Positions 1 to 7,010 of a stretch of DNA of 11,354 nt are shown one piece after another. Location of the stretch: the NCBI GenBank assembly GCA_025450375.1, contig JANWHO010000226.1:1-11354 (forward strand), written 5' to 3'. Origin of the DNA: Chloroflexota bacterium (GTDB lineage Bacteria > Chloroflexota > UBA5177 > JANWHV01). The notes beneath the pieces are model-generated. The model was not told where the DNA came from. It did not search any database and saw only the letters and a list, made by a program, of their open reading frames with translations. Within the stretch, counting starts at the first letter, position 1. Each line of letters begins with the position of its first letter. The position numbers and the translations under genes are program-made.

Positions 1-408
1 ATCGTCGCCGCTACCTGGCAGGGCCTGGGGCCGAATATGCTGTTATTTTTGGTCGGATTGCAAAATATTCCCCGCGAACCGCTCGAGGCGGGAACGCTGG
101 ACGGCGCCGGTCCGGTGCGACTGTTCTGGAGCATCACCTTGCCGCTCCTCCGCCCCATGCTCACCATCGTGGTCGGGATCGCGCTGATCAATAGCTTCAA
201 GGTGTTCGATTTGATCTGGGTGATGACCCAGGGCGGCCCCTATCGCTCCACCGAGACCCTGGCCGTGACCATGTATCGCGAGTCGTTCGTCAGCTTTCAA
301 CTCGGGTATGGAGCCGCGGTCGCCATCGTGCTGAGCCTGATCGTGATGGTGGTCTCGATCCCCTACTTGCACACCATGTTCCGCCGGGACGCGGAGGTGT
401 ACGCATGA
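1..408 (+). CDS. ABC sugar transporter permease, MalF/UgpA type (5' end outside window)
   Basis: This is the C-terminal part (135 residues) of an inner-membrane permease subunit of a carbohydrate ABC importer. The frame is open from the first base, so the start lies upstream of the window. Fragment residues 26-45 hold the EAA loop that contacts the ATPase subunit, seen as E29-A-G-x-x-D34-G-A followed by the usual LPLLRP. Hydrophobic segments lie around residues 13-20, 45-65 and 100-120. The stretch TQGGPYRSTETL followed by MYRESF is typical of MalF/UgpA-type permeases. The stop codon overlaps the start of the next permease (ATGA), which indicates translational coupling. The sugar carried cannot be read from the sequence; the following glycosidase genes suggest an oligosaccharide. 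The periplasmic binding protein is probably encoded just upstream, and no ATPase gene is in the window, so a shared ATPase is possible. Confidence 0.93.
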   Translation: MVAATWQGLGPNMLLFLVGLQNIPREPLEAGTLDGAGPVRLFWSITLPLLRPMLTIVVGIALINSFKVFDLIWVMTQGGPYRSTETLAVTMYRESFVSFQLGYGAAVAIVLSLIVMVVSIPYLHTMFRRDAEVYA

Positions 409-1286
409 GCGCCGTCGCTCCCGTGACTCCCACGCCCGCTACGCGGCCCAACCGGCGGCGGTATAGTCGGTGGCTCATACAGATCGCGGTGGTGGCCCTG
501 GCAATCCTCTGGATAGCGCCATTCTGGTCGCCGCTGATCACTCCGATGAAAACCACCTCGGAGTACTTCGCCACCTCGCCCTGGGCGCTTCCCACGAATC
601 CAGCCGACTTCTTTGCCAACCTCCAGACCGCCTGGCAGACCGCCGGCCTGGGCCCCGGCTTCCTGGCCAGCCTCTCCTACGGGGTCGTCGGGGCGGGCAT
701 GGCGATCGTATTCGCTTCGCTCGGGGCCTTCGCTATCGTGCGGCTCCGCATCCGCGCCCCGTTCTTCTGGTTCATTCTCGTATTCTCGGGCACCATCGTC
801 CCCTTCCAGATGTATCTGATCCCCCTCTTCCAGACCTATAACAGAGTCGGCCTCTACGATACGTGGATCGGGATGGCCCTCTTCTATACGGCGATCGCCA
901 TCCCCTTCTGTCTCTTCGTGATGCGAGGCGCCTTCTCGACGATCAGCCGCGAGATCCTGGAGGCGGCACGCCTCGATGGCTGCCGGGACGTGGATGTGTA
1001 TTGGCGCGTCTGCATGCCGCTGGCCCGCGGGTCAATCGCCGTGCTGTTCCTGTTCCAATTCACCTGGATCTGGAACGACCTGATCTTCGGGCTCGTGCTC
1101 TCGACCTCGGATGGGGTGCGACCGGTCATGCCGACCCTGGCGGGGATGCAAGGACTGTATGCCACCCAGGGGCCGCCGACCGTCCTCGCGGCGGCGCTGA
1201 TTGCGTCGCTGCCGACCATCGTCCTCTTCCTGCTGCTGCGTAACTACATGATTCGCGGTCTGACCTTGACCGCCGGCGCCGAATAA
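405..1286 (+). CDS. ABC sugar transporter permease, MalG/UgpE type
   Basis: This is the second permease subunit of the carbohydrate importer, 293 residues, the usual length for MalG-type proteins. A short polar N-terminus is followed by a first membrane segment at about residues 24-46, several more hydrophobic segments through the middle, and a last one near residues 255-280. The EAA loop is clear: E186-A-A-R-L-D191-G192, followed about ten residues on by the CMPLARG stretch, matching the EAAxxDGAxxxxxFxxIxLP pattern that docks onto the ATPase. The ATG start overlaps the TGA of the preceding permease by four bases, so the two subunits are probably made in equal amounts. With the upstream partner it should form the heterodimeric channel. 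The substrate is not determinable from this sequence alone; mannoside or rhamnoside oligosaccharides are inferred from the neighbouring hydrolases. Confidence 0.95.
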   Translation: MSAVAPVTPTPATRPNRRRYSRWLIQIAVVALAILWIAPFWSPLITPMKTTSEYFATSPWALPTNPADFFANLQTAWQTAGLGPGFLASLSYGVVGAGMAIVFASLGAFAIVRLRIRAPFFWFILVFSGTIVPFQMYLIPLFQTYNRVGLYDTWIGMALFYTAIAIPFCLFVMRGAFSTISREILEAARLDGCRDVDVYWRVCMPLARGSIAVLFLFQFTWIWNDLIFGLVLSTSDGVRPVMPTLAGMQGLYATQGPPTVLAAALIASLPTIVLFLLLRNYMIRGLTLTAGAE

Positions 1287-1302
1287 GCGGAGGTTCCCGT
1301 CC

Positions 1303-3960
1303 ATGGCCGATCGTATCAACCGTGTCTACTTTTACCACCATACCCACACTGACATCGGCTACACCCATCCCCAGGAGGAGGTGGCCGAGCAACAGGCAGC
1401 CAATATCCGGCGCGCGCTGGACCTCTGCCGGCAAACCGAGGACCGAGCGCCCGAATCGCGCTTCGCCTGGACCGTGGAGACCGGCTGGACCCTGGCCCGC
1501 TTCTGGGAACGCGCCGGCGAGGAGGAGCGCGCCCGCTTCGCCCACTACGCGCGGCAGGGCCGCGTGCAGATCACCGCCAGCTATTTTCATTTGACCCAGC
1601 TCGCGCCGCCCGAACTGCTAATCCGGTCTCTCACCCCGACCCTGGAGATCGCCCAGGCATGTGGGGTCGCAGTCGATACCGCGATGAGCAGCGACATCAA
1701 TGGAGTGAATCTCTTCTATATCCACCTACTGGCCCAAGCCGGAGTGCGTTATCTGAACACGGCGGTCAACCCGACCAGGGGTGGCTCGCCGCTGCCGGAG
1801 GAGCGGCCAGGCGGCTTCTGGTGGGAGGGGCCAACCGGAGAGCGTCTGTTTGTCTGGAACAACGACCACTACATGACCGGCAACGAGGTGATCTCTTTCC
1901 CGGAGGCGCCCTCCTACGAGGGACTTGAGCGGTATCTGGCGCGCCTGGAAGAGCGTGGCTATCCATTTGACACCGTCCTGATTCCCATGCAGGGCTTCCA
2001 CATTGACAACGCCATGCCGAACTCTGCCCTTTGTGATCTGGTGGAGTCGTTCAACCAGCGCGCGGGGTATACCCGCTGCACGCTGGTTACCCTGGGCGAG
2101 GCGCTGCGGGACGTGGCGGCCCGCTACGGCGATCAGGTACCGGTCTACCGCGGCGCCTGGCCGGATTGGTGGGACGACGGCGTCGGCTCGTCCGCCTTCG
2201 AGACGGGTCTGGTCCGCTTCGCGCATAATGACTTGCTGACCGCCGAGAAAGCCGCGGCGTTGGCGACCGCTCTCGGCGCTCCCGATCCGTTCCCCGCCGG
2301 CGAGTTGCACCTTCTGGCGGAAAACCTCCTGCATTACGATGAGCACACCTGGGGCTGGTGGCGCAGTGTCGACGATCCGCACTCGCTGGAGTCGCGCGCG
2401 CTCGGCCATCGCAAGGTTCTCTACGCCGAGGATGCCGCGATGGAGGGGCGACGCTTCCGCGAACGAGCCCTGCGTGCCCTGGCCACGCACGCGGCGTCGC
2501 CCGCTCCTGACGTGGAGCGCGTAATCGTCTTCAATCCCCTGGCATGGCCCCGGCGCGAGGTTATCCGCTATAACGCGGTCTGGCGTAATCGCGCCACCAA
2601 CACCCCGACCGCCGTGCGGGTTCTGGATGGGAACGGACGCGAGTTGGCGGTACGCTGTGAACTGGAGCATTACACGGGGCATCTGATCCCGCATACCGAC
2701 CTCTGGATTGAATTCGAGGCCGAGGTTCCAGCCCTGGGTTACGCGATCTTTTCCCTGGAACCGACAAGTGAACCAGTCTCGGCACCGTATCGAACCGAAG
2801 GGCGGATGATCGAGAATGCCTACTATCGGGTCGAGATGGATGGGAGCGGCGCGGTCAGCAGCTTGGTCGACAAGGAGCTTGGCCGTGAGTTGGTCGGACC
2901 CGGCCCCTGGCGCCTGAACCAACTGATCTATGAGACGATCACCAGCCCTGGTGGGCGGGCCGACACCCTGGCGCCCACCTATCCGCCCTTTGACTTCATG
3001 CCGGGACGGGCCGAGGTGGCCCTCACGACCCCAACCGAGGCGCGCATCCAGGTGCGGCGTGACCCCTTTGGTGTCTCACTGATCAGCACGTCGACCATGC
3101 CGGGCTTCCCATCGATCGTGCAGGAAGTGCGGCTTTCCGACGCCCACAAGCACGTGGACTTTACCACGCGCTTCATCAAGGACGAGGCGGACTTCACTGA
3201 AGCGGCCTACATCGCGTTCCCCTTCGCGCTCCAACCCAAGGATGTGCGGTGTGATATCTCCGGTGGGGCCTTTACGCCAGGGGTCGAGCAGATCCGGGGC
3301 ACGGCAACCGATTGGTACAACCTCCAGCATGGGGTACAGCTTTCCGATGGCGACCTGTCGTTGACCTGGCTCTGCGCCGAGGCGCCACTGGTGGAGTTTG
3401 GCGAGATGAAGACCGGGAAGACTCCTTCGCCGCCGGTTCTGGACAACGGGCTGCTGTTCTCCTATGTGCTGAATAATCACTGGATGACCAACTTTTTCGC
3501 CCGTCAGGCGGGCGAGGTGGTGGCTCGCTATCGCCTGATCAGCGAGCACACGTCCACGGTGGGCGCCCTGGGACGCGCGGGCCGCGAACTGCTGACCCCG
3601 CTGGCGGCGGTTCGGCTCGGGGCCAGAAGCGCGCGTGATCCGGGCCTGGAGATCGCGGCCGGCGGCGCGTCCGCCCCAGTGGGCGGCTTCGCCGAGCTGA
3701 TCGACGGCGAGGCGTCGCTTGACGCCGTGAAACAGGCACGCGACGGCGATGGGTGGATTGTGCGGTTGCACGAGGTCGGAGGACGGCCCGGCCTGGCCCG
3801 TCTCCACCTCCGCTGGCCCGGATCGGCGCTTGCCGTGCCCTGCGATCTGCTGGAGCGGCCACTAGATGGCGCGACGCCGGTCCGCCTGGAGGGCGAGCAG
3901 GTGCTTGCCGCCGAACTCGCCCCGTTCGGCACGGCGTCCTGGCGCTTGCGGCCAGCCTGA
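1303..3960 (+). CDS. GH38-like alpha-mannosidase family protein (DUF5054-like)
   Basis: This 885-residue protein has the architecture of glycoside hydrolase family 38: an N-terminal catalytic barrel (about 7-290), a helical middle (about 310-390) and a long C-terminal beta-sandwich region (about 400-885). The zinc-site motif HxHxDxGW appears as H13-T-H15-T-D17-I-G19-Y20. The expected nucleophile and zinc ligand is D131 in SSDINGVN, where classical members have DPFGHS. A late histidine ligand could be H348 in DEHTWG or the nearby H344. The start is supported by GGAGG at 1289-1293, 9 nt before the ATG. No signal peptide is visible, so it should act in the cytoplasm on material brought in by the adjacent importer. 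The Tyr in place of Trp and the altered nucleophile motif put it in a divergent subgroup, so alpha-mannosidase activity is likely by family but the linkage and sugar are uncertain. The next gene starts 1 nt after the stop. Confidence 0.85.
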   Translation: MADRINRVYFYHHTHTDIGYTHPQEEVAEQQAANIRRALDLCRQTEDRAPESRFAWTVETGWTLARFWERAGEEERARFAHYARQGRVQITASYFHLTQLAPPELLIRSLTPTLEIAQACGVAVDTAMSSDINGVNLFYIHLLAQAGVRYLNTAVNPTRGGSPLPEERPGGFWWEGPTGERLFVWNNDHYMTGNEVISFPEAPSYEGLERYLARLEERGYPFDTVLIPMQGFHIDNAMPNSALCDLVESFNQRAGYTRCTLVTLGEALRDVAARYGDQVPVYRGAWPDWWDDGVGSSAFETGLVRFAHNDLLTAEKAAALATALGAPDPFPAGELHLLAENLLHYDEHTWGWWRSVDDPHSLESRALGHRKVLYAEDAAMEGRRFRERALRALATHAASPAPDVERVIVFNPLAWPRREVIRYNAVWRNRATNTPTAVRVLDGNGRELAVRCELEHYTGHLIPHTDLWIEFEAEVPALGYAIFSLEPTSEPVSAPYRTEGRMIENAYYRVEMDGSGAVSSLVDKELGRELVGPGPWRLNQLIYETITSPGGRADTLAPTYPPFDFMPGRAEVALTTPTEARIQVRRDPFGVSLISTSTMPGFPSIVQEVRLSDAHKHVDFTTRFIKDEADFTEAAYIAFPFALQPKDVRCDISGGAFTPGVEQIRGTATDWYNLQHGVQLSDGDLSLTWLCAEAPLVEFGEMKTGKTPSPPVLDNGLLFSYVLNNHWMTNFFARQAGEVVARYRLISEHTSTVGALGRAGRELLTPLAAVRLGARSARDPGLEIAAGGASAPVGGFAELIDGEASLDAVKQARDGDGWIVRLHEVGGRPGLARLHLRWPGSALAVPCDLLERPLDGATPVRLEGEQVLAAELAPFGTASWRLRPA

Positions 3961-3961
3961 T

Positions 3962-5035
3962 ATGGACTGGATCGAACCGCGGAAGCATGGGTGCCGCTTG
4001 CAGGCGTACGAGCGACAGGGCATGCGGCACGTCGTCCTGGAGAACCGATCGTTGCGCGTGACGGTGGTCCCGGATAAGGGGGCGGATATCACGGAGTTCC
4101 GCCTGAAAAGTCTCGACCTCGACGTGCTGTGGACCTCACCTATGGGGATGCGCGATCCGCGGACCACGCTGCCCTCATCGGATGGACAGGGACCGATGAT
4201 GGATTTTTACGAGGGAGGATGGCAGGAAATCGTGCCCAGCGGCGGCCCTCCCTCGACGCACCTGGGCGCTGCCTGGGGCCAGCACGGCGAAAGCACCACC
4301 CTGCCGTGGGACACGCGCGTGGAGGCGGACACGCCCGATCACATCGCGGTAACATTGCGGGTCCGCCTCCCGCGGTATCCCCTCGCACTCCAGAAGACCT
4401 TACATCTGCGGGGTGATGCGGCGGTACTGGAGATTGAGGAGACGCTGACCAACGAGGCTGACGAACCGGTAGAGACGATGTGGGGACATCACCCCACGGT
4501 GGGGGCGCCGTTCCTCTCACCGGCCTGCCGCTTTTATCTCCCTGGCGGCCAGGTCCAGGTACCGGCCGAAGCCGGGTTCGAGCGCCAACGCGCGGCGGCT
4601 GGGGCAAATGGCCGGTGGCCTATCATTCACGGTACGGATGGCGGCGTTCTGGACCTGAGCGTGATGCCCGCTCCAGAGGCGCGGACGGCCGAGATGCTCT
4701 ACATCACCGATCTGCCCGAAGGGTGGTACGCCATCGCCAACGAACAGATCGGGGCCGGATTCGGCCTCTGCTGGGATGTATCCGTCTTCCCCCACCTGTG
4801 GTACTGGCAGGTGGCCCGGGGCGCCTACGGGTATCCCTGGTATGGACGCACCTATAGCATGGCCCTTGAGCCATGGACGAGTTGGCCCGGGGAAGGGTTG
4901 GGGGCGGCGGTGGCGCGCGGCACGGCGCTCCGTTTGGGCGCGGGCCAAAGCCGCAGCGCCACTCTCCATGCGATGGTCTGGGAGGGACACGGCCCTATCG
5001 CACGGGTGACGCCCCAGGGGGTCTTGTTCGCGTAA
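3962..5035 (+). CDS. aldose 1-epimerase (galactose mutarotase)-like protein
   Basis: This 357-residue protein resembles the mutarotase superfamily, which interconverts alpha and beta anomers of free or phosphorylated sugars. Candidate active-site residues fall in the expected order: H108 in GQHGES, H176/H177 in WGHHPTVG, an Asp in CWDVS, and a candidate general base E303 in ALEPW. The beta-rich pattern fits the mutarotase fold and there is no signal peptide. The chosen ATG begins one base after the TGA of the GH38-like gene. No good ribosome site precedes it, so translation probably continues by coupling. The frame is open further upstream, but that part overlaps the end of the GH38 gene and reads as basic low-complexity sequence, so it is left out. 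In the operon it would equilibrate anomers released by the hydrolase before the kinase step. It could instead be a DUF4432-type relative with another ligand. Confidence 0.8.
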   Translation: MDWIEPRKHGCRLQAYERQGMRHVVLENRSLRVTVVPDKGADITEFRLKSLDLDVLWTSPMGMRDPRTTLPSSDGQGPMMDFYEGGWQEIVPSGGPPSTHLGAAWGQHGESTTLPWDTRVEADTPDHIAVTLRVRLPRYPLALQKTLHLRGDAAVLEIEETLTNEADEPVETMWGHHPTVGAPFLSPACRFYLPGGQVQVPAEAGFERQRAAAGANGRWPIIHGTDGGVLDLSVMPAPEARTAEMLYITDLPEGWYAIANEQIGAGFGLCWDVSVFPHLWYWQVARGAYGYPWYGRTYSMALEPWTSWPGEGLGAAVARGTALRLGAGQSRSATLHAMVWEGHGPIARVTPQGVLFA

Positions 5036-5083
5036 GGTCCGCTGAAAGTCGGGTTTTCAGATGGCGGCAAAGGAGCCGATGGA

Positions 5084-6031
5084 GTGGACGATACAGCCGC
5101 CCTGGCGATCGACCTTGGAGGGACCCGAATCAAGGCGGGCATCGTGGTGGACCACGAAGTGGTGCTCCAACGCATCGTGCCCACCGAGGATGATAAAGGC
5201 TTTGAGCATGTGCTCGACCAGATAATCACTGTAAGTGAGCAACTGCTGCGTACACGGCCAGCGGTCGGGATCGGGCTGAGCCTCCCGGCCGTCGTCGATG
5301 TCGCGCGCGGCACCGTGCTGGATGTGCGGAAGAACCTTTCGGGCTTGATTGGCTTCCCGCTCGTCGACATGCTCCAACAGCGCTTTCACCTCCCGGTAGC
5401 GGTTGAGAACGACGCGCGCCTCTATGGACTGGGAGAAATGCTGGCCGGGGCGGCGCGTGGGGTGGAAAATCTGGTGTGCTTGACCCTCGGCACCGGGGTC
5501 GGCTGCTGTGTCGTGCAGGATGGCGCTATCCTGAGGGGCAGTCACGGGACTGGCGGCATATTGGGCGGCCACATGACCATAGAGACCTATGGGCCGCTCT
5601 GTACCTGTGGCAATATCGGCTGTGTCGAGGCGTTCTGTGGGGCGCCGGCCCTGGTCGCCGCGATGAAAGAGCGGCTGGCGACGGACCCCGATCATCCCCT
5701 ACACCGCGAGCCCGTCCTGACGCCGGAGGCGATCATGGCCGCGGCGGCACGGGGCGATGGCCTGGCGAGCGCCGTCCTGACCACCTATATTCGCCATCTC
5801 GCCGTCGCCGTTGTGTCCTACATCCACGTCTATGATCCCGACGCGGTGATTCTTGGCGGCGGCATCATGCACGCCGCCGACCAGATTCTACCGCCCGTGC
5901 GACAATTCGTGCATGAGCATGCCTGGACCAGTCCACCTCGGCCGGTTCCCATCCGCGCCGCGTCCCTGGGTGATAGCGCGGCCCTGGTCGGCGCCGCCGG
6001 GTTGGTCCGCGGCCTGGCCCGATTCCGGTAA
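5084..6031 (+). CDS. ROK family sugar kinase
   Basis: This 315-residue ROK-family kinase lacks the N-terminal DNA-binding domain of ROK repressors, so it should be an enzyme that phosphorylates a hexose with ATP. The phosphate-binding loop is at residues 8-17 (AIDLGGTRIK), the catalytic Asp is D110 in VEND, and GTGVG lies at 136-140. The zinc motif is intact: H163, then C173-T-C175-G-N-I-G-C180-V-E182. The sugar-binding Glu normally three residues before the His (GExGH) is replaced by Leu160, which may alter substrate choice. Translation starts at GTG, with AAAGGAG at 5069-5075 and an 8-nt spacer; nearby ATGs are out of frame. With a GH38-type hydrolase before it and a phosphoglucose isomerase after it, glucose or mannose is the simplest substrate guess, though fructose, allose or an N-acyl sugar cannot be excluded. 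Confidence 0.9.
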   Translation: MDDTAALAIDLGGTRIKAGIVVDHEVVLQRIVPTEDDKGFEHVLDQIITVSEQLLRTRPAVGIGLSLPAVVDVARGTVLDVRKNLSGLIGFPLVDMLQQRFHLPVAVENDARLYGLGEMLAGAARGVENLVCLTLGTGVGCCVVQDGAILRGSHGTGGILGGHMTIETYGPLCTCGNIGCVEAFCGAPALVAAMKERLATDPDHPLHREPVLTPEAIMAAAARGDGLASAVLTTYIRHLAVAVVSYIHVYDPDAVILGGGIMHAADQILPPVRQFVHEHAWTSPPRPVPIRAASLGDSAALVGAAGLVRGLARFR

Positions 6032-6071
6032 CGACGGGACAATCGAAGATGGAAAGGGGACGGCGGTAAGG

Positions 6072-6842
6072 ATGATTGATCTGACGCCGATAGCCGGTCT
6101 TGATCTGCGCCTTGATCCCGATCGCCTCATTCTGGAGTTTGGGCCCGAGATCGAGCAGCCGCCAGCGGAGGCCCGCACGATCGCGCAAGTGCTGCCGATG
6201 ATGGAAGACGGGCGCGGCGCTGGCCCGGATCCCCTCTATACCATCTATATGGACCTCTATAGACGCGAGGACCGGCAGGCCCTCCATGAGCAGGGATTAC
6301 TCTATGGGGCGGTCCTCTACAATCATGGTACCATTGGCCGTGAGCGGCTGCGGAGCCAGGGCCACGTACACTCCGAGAAGCCGGGCACCGGTCGGCGCTA
6401 CTCCGAGGTCTATGAGTTCTGGACCGGCCAGGGCTATGTGTTCCTACAAAAGGAGAGCGCGCCGGAGGTGACGCGCGCCTATTTGGTGCGGGTGCGGGCG
6501 GGCGATACATTGGTGATTCCCTTCGGCTGGATACATCTCGTGGTGACGGATGGTGATGAGGGGTTGAGCTTTGGCGCTTGGTGCGCCCGCGCGAACCGGC
6601 TTGAGTATGCGCGGCTCCAGGCGCTCGGTGGTCCGTGCTACTATTTCCTCGCGGACGGAACCCTGGAGGTCAATCCCCGCTATGCCAGGGTGCCGGCGGT
6701 GATTCGGGTCGATGCGCGCGACCTTCCAAGCCTGGGCATTCCAGCAGATCGGCCGATCTACACCTCGTGGAAGGAGAATCCCGAGTTGTATCGGTTCCTG
6801 GCCGAGCCGGAAGCGATCGGCGATGTTTGGGCGGAATTGTAG
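6072..6842 (+). CDS. cupin-type glucose-6-phosphate isomerase
   Basis: This 256-residue protein matches the cupin-type phosphoglucose isomerases best known from archaea (GPI, PF06560 family), which interconvert glucose 6-phosphate and fructose 6-phosphate with a bound metal. The first cupin motif supplies H98-V-H100 and E112 (in SEVYEF), and the second supplies H155 in PFGWIHL; these are the four expected metal ligands. The gap between H100 and E112 is longer than the 7 residues I recall for the Pyrococcus enzyme. At 256 residues the protein exceeds the roughly 190 of archaeal forms, with an added C-terminal part after about residue 190. The ATG at 6072 was chosen because upstream sequence in the same frame overlaps the ROK kinase; GGAAAGGGGA at 6051-6060 may serve as the ribosome site. 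It follows the kinase by 40 nt. Mannose 6-phosphate as a second substrate is possible, as reported for some relatives. Confidence 0.82.
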   Translation: MIDLTPIAGLDLRLDPDRLILEFGPEIEQPPAEARTIAQVLPMMEDGRGAGPDPLYTIYMDLYRREDRQALHEQGLLYGAVLYNHGTIGRERLRSQGHVHSEKPGTGRRYSEVYEFWTGQGYVFLQKESAPEVTRAYLVRVRAGDTLVIPFGWIHLVVTDGDEGLSFGAWCARANRLEYARLQALGGPCYYFLADGTLEVNPRYARVPAVIRVDARDLPSLGIPADRPIYTSWKENPELYRFLAEPEAIGDVWAEL

Positions 6843-6920
6843 AGTCACGGATACACGGAAAGCCGGGAGAGCACGGAGGGTCGGACGCCGCTGGGCCGCC
6901 GGCTCTGGCCGGCCGGTAGG

Positions 6921-6964
6921 GGACGGATCGGACGGATCGGACGGATCGGTCCGATCCGTCCGAT
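6921..6964. repeat. three tandem 9-bp units merging into a 29-bp perfect palindrome
   Basis: GGACGGATC occurs three times in a row (6921-6929, 6930-6938, 6939-6947). Positions 6936-6964 form a perfect palindrome about a central T at 6950: arm ATCGGACGGATCGG (6936-6949) and arm CCGATCCGTCCGAT (6951-6964). Because the units are tandem, the right arm can also pair with 6927-6940, leaving a 10-nt loop, which is more plausible as a folded hairpin. No T-run follows, so it does not look like an intrinsic terminator. It may be an operator, an RNA hairpin in the uxuA leader, or a replication-slippage product. Confidence 0.85.
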
Positions 6965-6997
6965 ATTCTCGTGAAAAGGCGACCGAGGTCGCGAATC

Positions 6998-7002
6998 GGA
7001 GG
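6998..7002 (+). promoter_or_regulatory. ribosome binding site of uxuA
   Basis: GGAGG ends 8 nt before the ATG at 7011 and 11 nt before the second ATG at 7014. This spacing favours the first of the two adjacent start codons. Confidence 0.7.
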
Positions 7003-7010
7003 CGGGAGAC

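Larger units (their letters stand above)
6843..7010 (+). other. intergenic region with repeats, upstream of uxuA
   Basis: This 168-nt stretch between the isomerase and mannonate dehydratase genes holds no convincing gene. From left to right it contains three CACGGA words (6846-6851, 6854-6859, 6872-6877), a GC-rich part with GGCCGGCCGG-like sequence, three tandem GGACGGATC units running into a palindrome (6921-6964), a weak -10-like TATTCT at 6964-6969 with no clear -35, and the ribosome site of the next gene. It is the largest gap inside the otherwise tight gene group, so it may separate two transcription units. Confidence 0.6.

Noticed and set aside
1726..2922. A 398-codon open frame on the minus strand opposite the GH38-like gene
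   Set aside because: It is fully antisense to a gene with clear family motifs, has no recognisable domain, and long antisense frames are expected in GC-rich coding DNA.
3866..3961. A longer N-terminus for the epimerase-like protein
   Set aside because: It would overlap the end of the GH38 gene by about 95 nt and adds basic low-complexity sequence; the ATG at 3962 fits tight operon spacing.
5061..5083. ATG codons at 5061 and 5079 as starts of the ROK kinase
   Set aside because: Both are out of frame with the kinase; the GTG at 5084 is in frame and has AAAGGAG 8 nt upstream.
5853..6071. A longer N-terminus for the cupin isomerase
   Set aside because: It lies in another frame within the conserved C-terminus of the ROK kinase, and the added residues fit no cupin isomerase.
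6921..6949. The tandem units as a CRISPR array
   Set aside because: The units are 9 bp with no spacers and no cas genes nearby.
6936..6964. The palindrome as an intrinsic transcription terminator
   Set aside because: It is followed by ATATTCTCGTG rather than a T-run, and it sits nearer the next gene's start than the previous gene's stop.
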